8,489 bases of DNA from Planctomycetaceae bacterium (lineage in GTDB: Bacteria > Planctomycetota > Planctomycetia > Pirellulales > Pirellulaceae). Under the pieces are notes generated by a model that saw nothing but the letters and a program-made list of their open reading frames with translations, was not told where the DNA came from and made no database searches. Each line of letters starts with the position of its first letter. Positions within the stretch are counted from its first letter, which is position 1. The stretch lies in NCBI GenBank assembly GCA_002685655.1, contig NYXM01000134.1:1-8489 (forward strand). Reading direction: 5' to 3'. Shown here in pieces: positions 1 to 8,489 of the stretch. A program made the translations under genes and the position numbers.

Positions 1-273
1 AGAAAGCAACGTGATGAAAAGACGAATGGCCGGATGGAGCGTCGACTTCTTGATCCAAATCCTTACTGGACAATACACTTAGTGTGCGCTGGCCCTGCCT
101 CCTTCCTGGCTCCCGTTTCCACCGGCGAAGAGAGCTGTCCAGTCACTGTGAACACTCGAAATTCAATTTAGCGGCTGGCGACGTGAGACGAAATCACGCA
201 GCATCCGTTACCCCGTTGAACCGAAAATGCAGAAATGCGTATCATAGCGGTTGGCGTTGACCTGTCTTGAATC
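1..273. other. Leader region with no supported gene
   Basis: No convincing coding region, RNA gene or mobile element was found here. Two plus-strand frames are open from the left edge, one to a TAG at 80-82 and one to a TAG at 169-171. Either could be the tail of a gene outside the window, but both are too short to judge. An in-frame TGA at 268-270 lies just before the GTG of the next gene, so that gene cannot extend further upstream. A promoter for the plus-strand genes should lie in or near this stretch, but no good -35/-10 pair stands out. Confidence 0.5.
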
Positions 274-639
274 GTGTCCATTTCCCTACTGGTATGTTTC
301 GCTATCGCCTGGAAGCGCGCAGTGGCCCCAAAGAAGCGATCGAGAAACCCGTTCTATCCGTTGCTCGTCTTGGTGGGGGTGGTGTTCGCCATCACGGCCT
401 GTGGATTCGCCGTGATGATGGTAAGCGACATCAATTCGACGGGCGAACTTGACCCGGCAAGCGGCGGGGGACTGATTCAGTTCTTCCAAGATCATGGTTT
501 CTCGGCGTTAATGATCGAACTCGCCGTACTGGCGCTCGCTACGTTCGGTGCGATCCTGACCGACGAAATGTGGGCGGATGGCGTAGACTCTGCTACGACC
601 AAGGGCGAATCGCACGGTCCCCCACCCCAAGACGAGTAG
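274..639 (+). CDS. Small predicted membrane protein (unknown function)
   Basis: This is a 121-residue protein that I do not recognise as a named family. Two hydrophobic segments are clear, at about residues 28-50 and 78-96. A shorter hydrophobic stretch at residues 2-13 could be part of a third helix or a signal anchor. A Lys/Arg cluster at residues 14-24 lies between the first two stretches and would favour a cytoplasmic location for that loop. The C-terminus is polar and acidic. The GTG at 274 is the first possible start because an in-frame TGA precedes it at 268-270. There is no clear ribosome binding site, so a slightly internal start (for example CTG at 289) is possible. The cupin gene follows after 59 bp in the same direction. 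That the ORF is real is supported by its protein-like membrane pattern. Its function is unknown. Confidence 0.6.
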   Translation: MSISLLVCFAIAWKRAVAPKKRSRNPFYPLLVLVGVVFAITACGFAVMMVSDINSTGELDPASGGGLIQFFQDHGFSALMIELAVLALATFGAILTDEMWADGVDSATTKGESHGPPPQDE

Positions 640-687
640 GTGGATTTCAGCATCTAAGGCTGGCATGACGTTCCCTCGCATCAACCC

Positions 688-693
688 AGGAAA
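688..693 (+). promoter_or_regulatory. Ribosome binding site of the cupin gene
   Basis: AGGAAA lies 5 bases before the ATG at 699. It is the clearest Shine-Dalgarno-like site in the window and fixes the cupin start. Confidence 0.5.
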
Positions 694-698
694 TTGGT

Positions 699-1097
699 AT
701 GAAAGTCAGTAATGTCGAGTTGATCGAACAGAAGCCGGTCGAAATGGACGGCGCAACGGGTTGCAAGATCCGTTCGCTACTCGGCGAGCCCGACGGGACG
801 CCCACCTTTGCCATGCGTCAGTTCGAGGTCGCGCCGGGCGGCCATACCCCGAAACATCACCATCCATACGAGCACGAAGTGTTCGTACTGGAAGGAAACG
901 GTATGGTGATCGAGGGCGACGTGGAACATCCACTCGCCCCAGGCGATGTCGTGTTCGTCAATCCAGACGACATCCACCAGTTTCGCAACACGGGCGACTC
1001 GCCTCTAAAATTCCTCTGCCTGATCCCCAACTCGGCGAGGGGGAAAACCGTCACCATCGTTTCAGAATGCGGTTCTGACAAGTCTTCGAACGGATAG
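699..1097 (+). CDS. Single-domain cupin protein
   Basis: This 132-residue protein is a small beta-barrel cupin of the cupin_2 type. Cupin motif 1 is visible from Gly47 through His53, His55 and His59/Glu60 to Gly66/Gly68. Motif 2 runs from Gly82 through Pro89 and His93 to Asn97. His53, His55, Glu60 (or His59) and His93 are the expected ligands of one divalent metal ion, so a metal-dependent binding or enzymatic role is likely. No signal peptide or membrane segment is seen, so it should be cytoplasmic. Small cupins have many substrates (sugars, keto acids, thiols, oxalate) and the sequence does not say which one applies here. The start is supported by AGGAAA 5 bases upstream. The stop is 6 bp before the ligA ATG, so the two genes are probably co-transcribed and perhaps translationally coupled. 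The fold assignment is firm; the substrate is unknown. Confidence 0.9.
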   Translation: MKVSNVELIEQKPVEMDGATGCKIRSLLGEPDGTPTFAMRQFEVAPGGHTPKHHHPYEHEVFVLEGNGMVIEGDVEHPLAPGDVVFVNPDDIHQFRNTGDSPLKFLCLIPNSARGKTVTIVSECGSDKSSNG

Positions 1098-3110
<2,013 letters not shown>

Positions 3111-3225
3111 CGGCCATGCCAATTTTGCCGTTCAAAGCGTCAACTTGCGGATCCGCGACAACCTGCGCACAATGGAGGATTCCACAAACCTCCCGCATCT
3201 CGACTACTGCCCCAGGTTCAAACTC

Positions 3226-4209
3226 ATGCCCGACAAAGCCCCTTGGATTACCTACCGACCAGGACTGAAGGTCCTGGATTGCACGATTCGTGACGGCGGT
3301 TTGATCAACAATCACCAATTCGACGATGAACTGGTGCGTGCGGTCTACGAGGCGTCGATCGCGGCGGGCGTCGACTATATGGAAGTCGGGTACAAAAACT
3401 CACCTCGTCTTTTTCCGCCAGGCGAATTTGGACCGTGGCGGCATTGCGACGAGGCCGATCTGAATCGCGTTTTTCCCGATCACGACGCCGACGCGGTTGA
3501 GCTGAAACTTGTCGCGATGGCGGATGCTGAAAAGAGCGACTGGAAGAAACAAGTTGTGCCACGAGAGCAGAGCGTTTTGGACATGATCCGGGTGGCATTC
3601 TACGCGCATCAGGTCTCCGAAGCGGTCGAGATGATCAATCACTTTCATGAGTTGGGCTACGAAACGACCGCCAACCTCATGGCGGTTTCCAACATCACCG
3701 AAACAGAAATCGATGCGGTACTGGAAGCCATACGCACCACGTCGGTCTGCGCTATGGTAATCGTTGATAGCTTCGGACATCTCTATCGCGAACAAGTGGA
3801 CATGCTTTACAACAAATACGCGGCAGCCATGGAAGGTACCGGCAAAGAGATCGGTATTCACGCTCACAACAATATGCAGTTGGCCTTTGCCAACACAATC
3901 GAGGCAATCATCTTAGGTGCCAATCGCGTCGACGCCACCATGGCTGGACTCGGCCGTGGTGCAGGCAACTGTCCCATGGAGCTGTTGTTGGGTTTTCTGC
4001 GAAACCCAAAATTCAAGTTGCGACCGATTGTCAAGCTGCTGCAAGAGTACATTGATCCGCTACGTGAAACGGTGGAGTGGGGTCCGCTGGTTCCCTACAA
4101 CATTACCGGACAATTGAATCTACATCCTCGGGCCGCCATGCAATTTCGCGCCGGCGACGATCCTGACAACTATCTCAAGTTCTACGACGAAATCGTGGCT
4201 GACATCTGA
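3226..4209 (+). CDS. HMGL-like (DRE-TIM) aldolase-family enzyme
   Basis: This is a TIM-barrel enzyme of the HMG-CoA lyase-like/DRE-TIM group, which includes 4-hydroxy-2-oxovalerate aldolase and isopropylmalate synthase. Numbered from the ATG at 3226 (327 residues), the signature LDCTIRDGG lies at 17-25, with Arg22 and Asp23 as catalytic and metal-site residues. The HxH metal ligands are His212 and His214, followed by a GLGRGAGNCP loop at about 239-248. A divalent-metal aldolase, lyase or condensing reaction on a 2-keto acid is expected, but the substrate cannot be read from the sequence. No signal peptide or membrane segment is seen. The frame is open further upstream with an ATG at 3172 and a TTG at 3145. 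I prefer 3226 because, as I recall, relatives begin close to the PWITYRP segment and because AGG lies 9 bases upstream. It lies about 115 bp after ligA in the same direction and converges with the kinase gene. Confidence 0.88.
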   Translation: MPDKAPWITYRPGLKVLDCTIRDGGLINNHQFDDELVRAVYEASIAAGVDYMEVGYKNSPRLFPPGEFGPWRHCDEADLNRVFPDHDADAVELKLVAMADAEKSDWKKQVVPREQSVLDMIRVAFYAHQVSEAVEMINHFHELGYETTANLMAVSNITETEIDAVLEAIRTTSVCAMVIVDSFGHLYREQVDMLYNKYAAAMEGTGKEIGIHAHNNMQLAFANTIEAIILGANRVDATMAGLGRGAGNCPMELLLGFLRNPKFKLRPIVKLLQEYIDPLRETVEWGPLVPYNITGQLNLHPRAAMQFRAGDDPDNYLKFYDEIVADI

Positions 4210-4326
4210 GAAGAAGAAACACCCGCGACCGTGCCGGCGGCGTGTCTGGTGCGACAGCCAGGAGTTCTCGGGCGGCACACAAAACGACTTGTGGTTGAGC
4301 GTGGAGCTCGATACCATACCCGCGGA
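4210..4326. other. Convergent intergenic gap
   Basis: This 117-bp gap lies between the stop codons of the plus-strand aldolase gene and the minus-strand kinase gene. Transcription from both sides should end here. No strong GC hairpin followed by a T-run was found on either strand. Only a weak 6-bp pairing (GTGCCG at 4231-4236 with CGGCAC at 4273-4278) was seen, with a long loop. Termination may be factor-dependent or the transcripts may overlap. Confidence 0.35.
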
Positions 4327-6060
4327 TCAAGGACTGGTTCTTCGCCGTGTGCCTATCGCGTCACTCAAAAGTGAGAATTGATGAGACGCATATTTGATGC
4401 AGAGCCGTGTCCTTTCCGATTCAGCGGCTTCTGACTCGTGGTCGCGAACCAAGTTCAATAGGGCTTCCCGTGCCACAGCAGGTTGTGATTCACGAAGCTT
4501 CATGGCTTGCACATATTTCTCTTCCACCGGCAGGAGTGTTGTCTGGCGTCCTTGGACGCGCAGACGCGTCGCGTGCCACTCGGAAAGGATATCCAACTGG
4601 TAGCCAACGACTTCTCGGGCGCGATCATCGTCGGGGAACTTCTCCAAAAATTTCTCAATCCGCTTCATCTGTTTTCTGGCATCGTCCGACTGCCCAGTCG
4701 CTTGGCTCTTGACGATCTCCGAATAGATGCGGTCGGCCGAAGGTCGCATCAAGACCCACGAGATTGTGACAATGGCGACCAAAACGATGGTCATCGTGAC
4801 AACCTTGATCGCTTCGCGCCATTTGGCCGGACGGTCGATGATCTCTTGCCGCCTGCGATGTTCCTCCGCTTCGATCGTCGTGAATCGATTGACAGGCGGC
4901 GGCGTTTCGACAATCGTCTTCCGAGACTTGCTGACGCCATCGCTGGAGACCCCTTCGCTGAAATGATCACCTCTCGATCGGCCGTCTTCGGAGACTTCGT
5001 CGCCTGTTGCTCTTGTGGCGTCGTTCCATGACTCCGCACCAGATTCGCGCTGGACATCCTCTCGAAGCTCGAAATCGTCCACCGCCGTGGGCAGCAATTC
5101 GGTATTCGGCATCTGGCTCGAGTTGGAAATCCGGGTCACTTCTTCATCCGTGGGCGCCGGAGCGACAGATGGTTTCGCGAAGTCGCCTTCCGCGCTTGCT
5201 GCATCGCTGGTGTTGCGGTTCGCCAATCCATGTTTCATCGCCCGCAATCGATTTGCTAAAACCAATGCCGTAGCGACGCGCTCGTCAGGTTTCTTGCTGA
5301 GCAGTTGGCCGATGATTTGTTCAAGTTCCGTTGGAACTTCTGGGGCGAAACGGCGGACCGACGGTGCCTCTTCAAAACGCAGCTTATGGACAACTTGCGG
5401 CAGTGAGGCGCCTCCAAATGGCGGCCGCCGCGCAAGCAGAGTAAACATGACCGCGCCAAGGCTGTACAAGTCTGATCGATGCGTGACCCCAAGCCCTTCC
5501 GCTTGTTCAGGCGACATGAAATCGGCCGTACCCACGACACTTCCCGCGGCTGTCATGTGGCTTCCGCCGAACAGCTTGGCGATGCCGAAATCGGTCAGCT
5601 TGATCTGATTATCTGGTGCCCGAAGCAAGTTTGCTGGCTTGAGGTCGCGATGAATGACTCCGTGGTCGTGAGCATGCTTGAGTGCCTGGCAGATCTGAAT
5701 CGCAATCTCGGCCGTTTCATTCCAGTCGTAGTGATGTCCAGCCTGCAGCTCTTCCTGCAAACTGCGCCCTTCGACCAACTCCATCACATAGAAGAGCTGA
5801 CCGTCTTGTTCGCCGTCGCCTCGTAAGCGAACGATATTCTGGTGGCGCAGCTGCTTGAGCGTCTCAATCTCCGTCAGGAAACGACTCCGGAATCCCGGAT
5901 CATCGGCGAACGCAACCGCCAGAACTTTGATGGCGGCTTTCTCCCCGGTCTCCTCGTCGACGCCCGAGTAGACCGAACCCATGCCGCCTCGACCAATTTG
6001 CTTGTCGATGCGATACGGTCCAAGTTGGTCAATCATGGGGGAGTTCTTGGGTTTTGACAT
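4327..6060 (-). CDS. Transmembrane Ser/Thr protein kinase (Hanks type)
   Basis: This 577-residue protein is a eukaryotic-like serine/threonine kinase with a complete set of catalytic motifs. The glycine loop GRGGMGSVY is at 23-31, the ATP-binding Lys is 45 and its likely helix-C partner is Glu64. The catalytic loop is HRDLKPAN (137-144) with Asp139 as base, DFG is at 157-159, and SPE at 183-185 closes the activation segment. The catalytic domain ends near residue 278. A low-complexity linker rich in Ser, Thr, Asp and Glu follows (about 280-416) and could hold autophosphorylation sites. One transmembrane helix lies at about 417-438. The remaining 139 residues are predicted to be helical and TPR-like, and would lie outside the cytoplasm. 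No PASTA or other known sensor domain is seen. Start ATG at 6058-6060 has only a weak GGGA upstream. The large membrane protein gene lies 180 bp upstream on the same strand. Targets are unknown. Confidence 0.96.
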   Translation of the reverse strand: MSKPKNSPMIDQLGPYRIDKQIGRGGMGSVYSGVDEETGEKAAIKVLAVAFADDPGFRSRFLTEIETLKQLRHQNIVRLRGDGEQDGQLFYVMELVEGRSLQEELQAGHHYDWNETAEIAIQICQALKHAHDHGVIHRDLKPANLLRAPDNQIKLTDFGIAKLFGGSHMTAAGSVVGTADFMSPEQAEGLGVTHRSDLYSLGAVMFTLLARRPPFGGASLPQVVHKLRFEEAPSVRRFAPEVPTELEQIIGQLLSKKPDERVATALVLANRLRAMKHGLANRNTSDAASAEGDFAKPSVAPAPTDEEVTRISNSSQMPNTELLPTAVDDFELREDVQRESGAESWNDATRATGDEVSEDGRSRGDHFSEGVSSDGVSKSRKTIVETPPPVNRFTTIEAEEHRRRQEIIDRPAKWREAIKVVTMTIVLVAIVTISWVLMRPSADRIYSEIVKSQATGQSDDARKQMKRIEKFLEKFPDDDRAREVVGYQLDILSEWHATRLRVQGRQTTLLPVEEKYVQAMKLRESQPAVAREALLNLVRDHESEAAESERTRLCIKYASHQFSLLSDAIGTRRRTSP

Positions 6061-6240
6061 GGCCGATCGTCCCGCTATTTACAATTTCAGCAAGGCGTTT
6101 GCGTATTGTAACACCAGGGCTGCGTCAGTACTTAGGTTTGCGGGTACCACGCGTACGAGCAACGCCGTTGAGAATTATTGTAACCGGATTCACGAGAATT
6201 CGGGCCGTGCACTCGCAGAGTCTCACGACGTCGGCGACGG
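6061..6240 (-). promoter_or_regulatory. Kinase upstream region with three TTACAAT heptamers
   Basis: This 180-bp gap between the large membrane protein and the kinase has local AT-rich patches. The minus strand carries TTACAAT twice (plus-strand ATTGTAA at 6105-6111 and 6177-6183). The opposite orientation occurs once (TTACAAT on the plus strand at 6079-6085). The copies at 6079-6085 and 6105-6111 form a perfect 7-bp inverted repeat with a 19-base spacer. The two minus-strand copies share a 9-mer, GTTACAATA. TACAAT resembles a sigma-70 -10 box, so these could be promoter cores for the kinase, but no matching -35 box is clear at 16-18 bp. They could instead be operator half-sites or a leader hairpin. 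No terminator for the upstream gene was recognised. Confidence 0.35.
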
Positions 6241-8489
6241 CTACTCTTCCTGAAAATCCTCCAGGAGATTGTAATCGTCATCGATCACGTCCCCCAGATT
6301 GGCATAGTCAGGGTTCCCTGCCGCAGACTCTTCGTACCAGGCGCGAGCTTTGGCGAGTGTGCGGTCATCGGAATCCCTGCTGGCCACGACAAAAGCAGCT
6401 AGGACGGCTTTGGTCACGGGATCGTCGGGTGAGAGCTTCGTCTGCACGAGCGCGACGGCCAAGCCGAGCGGTGGGTTATCCAGAGGATAGGTCTTCTTCA
6501 ACCCGACGACTTGGACGGCAAGTGACGCTGGATTAATGCGTTCGACCGTTATCTCGGTACTACTGCCAACTTTAATCACGTCGCCCGGATTCAAAGCGGC
6601 GATGGCCTCCTTCATCGCCTCGTCGAACGCCCGGATGTGTTCGGCGAGCCGCTGCAACCGCCACAGTTTTTGTTTGTGATCGGCCCGCTTCGCAAACGGC
6701 TCGGCAGCCGTCAGCTGTGTTTCCGCGCCGCCCAGGTCGCGCGCCATAATTGCCTTCCTTGCCTCAGACAACGCAGTGGCCAACCGCATCACTTCTTGAC
6801 GCGTTGGCTTGTTTGCCGGATCAGTTGTCGTGGGGGAATCCGGCATCTCGGTTGGCGTAACAACATCCACAACTAGATCGTAGTCGTCCTCCAAGAAATC
6901 CGCCAAATCCGCGACGGCCGGCAAACCTGCGGCAGCTTCGAGAAACCAATCTCGCGCCTTGGTCTTGTCGTCTGCGGTGGCAGCGGGGCTGGTTACGACA
7001 TAACAAGCCTTCTGAGCGATCGTCCGTGCGTCCGTCGGCGAAACCGCTTGATGCGCGAGCACGACGGCCAGCCCCAATGGCAAGTTAGACAACTCATATC
7101 GCTTGTTCATGCCACCGATACGCAGCACAACGTGGTCGGCCGAAGCCTCGACAATTCCAACACTGTTGCCCTTGACCTGCAATGCTTCGCCCGCCTGCAA
7201 CTTGCTGGTGCCGGCAGTAATCGCATCGTGATAATCGGCAGCATACTCGGTCGCCTGGCGAAGTCGATCGAACTTCGATTGATGCGCCTCCAACATGATC
7301 AACGGCTCGGCACTGTCCAAAATCGTCTTCGCAGCCGCGAAGTCATGCTTGGCGAGCGCCGCACGCGCCGACTTCAGTTTCGTGCTGAGCTGAACCAACT
7401 CCGCAGGACTCGGTTGCGGCGGCATCGGCGTTGGTGTCGGCTCAGGAGGCGTTGGTTCAGGCGGTGTTGGCTCAGGAGGCGTTGGTTCAGGCGATGTTGG
7501 TTCAGGCGCCGGGGAATCCTCCATCGCAGGTGGATCCGGTTCAGGACTCGGTGCAGGGACACTTGCAGGCGGCGGTCCCGTTGTGCCAGACGCATCTGGA
7601 TCGACGTTCTCACCCGATCTACCTGACGGCAAACCGCTGGGCTCGCCACTTGCAGATGTCGTCGCTGCTTGACTGACGAAAGGACGGTACGCTGGATGTG
7701 TCTGCGTAGCGATGTCCGATTCGCCGGGATCTCCCATGAACCAATAAAGAGCACCCATAAATAACAGCAGCAGGCCCACGGCGACGCCGACCAGAATGGG
7801 CGTCATGATCCCGGTCTGTGACCGCGATTTTGCCATTGCGGTTGCCGATCGTTTAGCGCCCAACCTGGGAGGTTGGTCCGGCGAGACGTCCGCGGCAATC
7901 GCGGCAGTCGCTTGCACAGCGTTTGTCATGGCGGACGGCGATTCAACGTGGGCCGGCGCTTGAGATTCCGATACGGGTTGCGCCATCGCCGGTTGGGCCA
8001 TGCCGACGGGTTGTGCCATTGGAACGGAAGCAGATTGGACTATCGGACTTGCGGCCGGAGCCATCGGATTCTGGTGCGGGGCAAGATTGGCAAAGCCCGG
8101 CATCGGCACGTTCTGCACGGGATCAGCTGGGATCTGCGACTGGGGGGCGGATGCGGTTTCCAACGGTGCCATTGGATCGGCGGCTGGAACAGCTTGGCCC
8201 ATCATCGCTTGCGATTGAAGTCCAGGATTGCTCGTCGGTAGATTAGCGAAGCCCGGGATAGGGCTGGCCGGCACCCCAGATTGAGGAGTTGGTACTCCCA
8301 CCGGAGCCATCGGATCCGCGTGGGGCGGAACGAAGCCAGGAACTGGTGTTGCAGCCGGGCCGGAACAAGCGCCCGCCGGATTCGTGTTTTGGTTGGTCGT
8401 ATTTTGGTTGGTTGGCGATTCGGAGTTCGGCACAGCCGTCGGTGTGTCTGGTTGCGGCGATGGCGAAGCGTTGGCCGACAACCCGGACG
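6241..8489 (-). CDS. Large membrane-anchored protein with duplicated unknown domain (5'-partial)
   Basis: I do not recognise this protein as a named family. The frame stays open to the right edge, so the true start is probably outside the window; residue numbers here count from the TTG at 8481 (746 codons to the TAG at 6241). Residues 1-205 are rich in Pro, Ala, Gln and Met, with three PGF...DPMAP-like segments and MAQP repeats. A basic stretch (about 206-220) precedes a single transmembrane helix at about 225-247, which suggests the N-terminus is cytoplasmic and the rest is outside. A Pro/Glu/Thr stalk with PEPTP repeats covers about 303-360. Two tandem copies of one domain follow, at about 361-537 and 562-740. 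Shared landmarks are AEP, PLGLAV (467-472 and 670-675), KARxW (508-512 and 711-715), AAGxP and DDYxL. No catalytic motif was seen. The kinase gene lies 180 bp downstream in the same direction. A structural or scaffold role in the envelope is possible but unproven. Confidence 0.82.
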   Translation of the reverse strand, partial: SGLSANASPSPQPDTPTAVPNSESPTNQNTTNQNTNPAGACSGPAATPVPGFVPPHADPMAPVGVPTPQSGVPASPIPGFANLPTSNPGLQSQAMMGQAVPAADPMAPLETASAPQSQIPADPVQNVPMPGFANLAPHQNPMAPAASPIVQSASVPMAQPVGMAQPAMAQPVSESQAPAHVESPSAMTNAVQATAAIAADVSPDQPPRLGAKRSATAMAKSRSQTGIMTPILVGVAVGLLLLFMGALYWFMGDPGESDIATQTHPAYRPFVSQAATTSASGEPSGLPSGRSGENVDPDASGTTGPPPASVPAPSPEPDPPAMEDSPAPEPTSPEPTPPEPTPPEPTPPEPTPTPMPPQPSPAELVQLSTKLKSARAALAKHDFAAAKTILDSAEPLIMLEAHQSKFDRLRQATEYAADYHDAITAGTSKLQAGEALQVKGNSVGIVEASADHVVLRIGGMNKRYELSNLPLGLAVVLAHQAVSPTDARTIAQKACYVVTSPAATADDKTKARDWFLEAAAGLPAVADLADFLEDDYDLVVDVVTPTEMPDSPTTTDPANKPTRQEVMRLATALSEARKAIMARDLGGAETQLTAAEPFAKRADHKQKLWRLQRLAEHIRAFDEAMKEAIAALNPGDVIKVGSSTEITVERINPASLAVQVVGLKKTYPLDNPPLGLAVALVQTKLSPDDPVTKAVLAAFVVASRDSDDRTLAKARAWYEESAAGNPDYANLGDVIDDDYNLLEDFQEE
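6262..6798 (-). repeat. Protein-level domain repeat, second copy
   Basis: This is the second copy of the duplicated domain (residues about 562-740). It matches the first copy in length and in the order of landmarks: an N-terminal helical part with AEP, a beta-like middle ending in YPLDNPPLGLAVAL, and a helical end with KARAWYEESAAGNP and DDDYNLL. Similarity is visible in protein but not obvious in DNA, so the duplication is old. Confidence 0.75.
6871..7401 (-). repeat. Protein-level domain repeat, first copy
   Basis: This is the first copy of the duplicated domain (residues about 361-537). Landmarks are SAEPL at about 390-394, YELSNLPLGLAVVL at 462-475, KARDWFLEAAAGLP at 508-521 and DDYDLV at 532-537. 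It starts directly after the PEPTP stalk. A linker of about 25 residues rich in Thr, Asp and Pro separates it from the second copy. Confidence 0.75.
7439..7510 (-). repeat. 15-bp tandem repeat coding PEPTP stalk
   Basis: Four full units and one partial unit of 15 bp lie in a row. On the plus strand the units alternate GGCTCAGGAGGCGTT and GGTTCAGGCGGTGTT, which gives a second period of 30 bp. Each unit encodes five residues of the PEPTP/EPTPP type. The array is in frame, so unit gain or loss would only change stalk length. Confidence 0.85.
8056..8343 (-). repeat. Degenerate PGF...DPMAP motif repeats
   Basis: The N-terminal region of the large protein has three segments that begin with PGFA or PGFV and end with DPMAP or NPMAP, at about residues 47-60, 75-106 and 127-142. 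The DNA behind DPMAP recurs as close variants of GGAGCCATCGGAT near 8055, 8163 and 8300. The spacing varies, so these look like short linear motifs in disordered protein and not a folded repeat. Confidence 0.6.

Noticed and set aside
65..143. 8-bp inverted repeat ACTGGACA (65-72) and TGTCCAGT (136-143)
   Set aside because: A pair of this length is expected by chance in a region of this size, and nothing else suggests an attachment site or transposon end.
267..452. Alternative 61-codon plus-strand frame starting at TTG 267
   Set aside because: It overlaps the longer frame at 274-639, which has clear membrane segments, while this one has an Arg/Gly-rich shadow-like composition.
3147..3156. Perfect 10-bp palindrome GCGGATCCGC between ligA and the aldolase gene
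   Set aside because: It is a single short site with no T-run after it and no second copy, so neither a terminator nor an operator can be supported.
5015..5608. Open frame of 197 codons on the plus strand inside the kinase gene
   Set aside because: It is antisense to the kinase catalytic domain, which has every expected motif. It has no family features of its own.
7439..7510. Short direct repeats considered as a CRISPR array
   Set aside because: The units are 15 bp, contiguous, without spacers, and encode an in-frame Pro-rich stalk.

Overview
The window reads as part of a planctomycete chromosome, probably of the Pirellula/Rhodopirellula type. This is an inference from several traits together: a transmembrane Hanks-type Ser/Thr kinase with a long helical C-terminus, a very large Pro/Ala/Gln-rich single-span protein, few clear Shine-Dalgarno sites, and moderately high GC. 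No rRNA, tRNA, insertion sequence, phage gene or CRISPR array was seen.

Left half, plus strand (about 274-4209). Four genes lie in the same direction: a small predicted membrane protein (274-639), a small single-domain cupin (699-1097), the complete NAD+-dependent DNA ligase LigA (1104-3110), and an HMGL-like/DRE-TIM aldolase-family enzyme (about 3226-4209). The cupin and ligA are only 6 bp apart and are probably translated from one message. The aldolase follows ligA after a gap of roughly 115 bp and may be read separately. Bases 1-273 hold no gene that can be supported.

Right half, minus strand (8489 down to 4327). A large membrane-anchored protein, cut by the right edge of the window, lies upstream of a Ser/Thr protein kinase, and the two are separated by 180 bp. 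The kinase converges on the aldolase gene across 117 bp. The large protein has an N-terminal low-complexity region with a recurring PGF...DPMAP motif, one transmembrane helix, a PEPTP-type stalk, and two tandem copies of a domain of about 175 residues that I do not recognise. Positive charges before the helix suggest that the repeated domains lie outside the cytoplasm. The kinase has the same broad plan: cytoplasmic catalytic domain, one membrane span, and a helical outer domain.

The metabolic and repair genes look like ordinary housekeeping. The less ordinary part is the kinase/large-protein pair, including the duplicated unknown domain and the repeated TTACAAT heptamers between the two genes. 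A functional link between the two proteins is a hypothesis from gene order and topology only.
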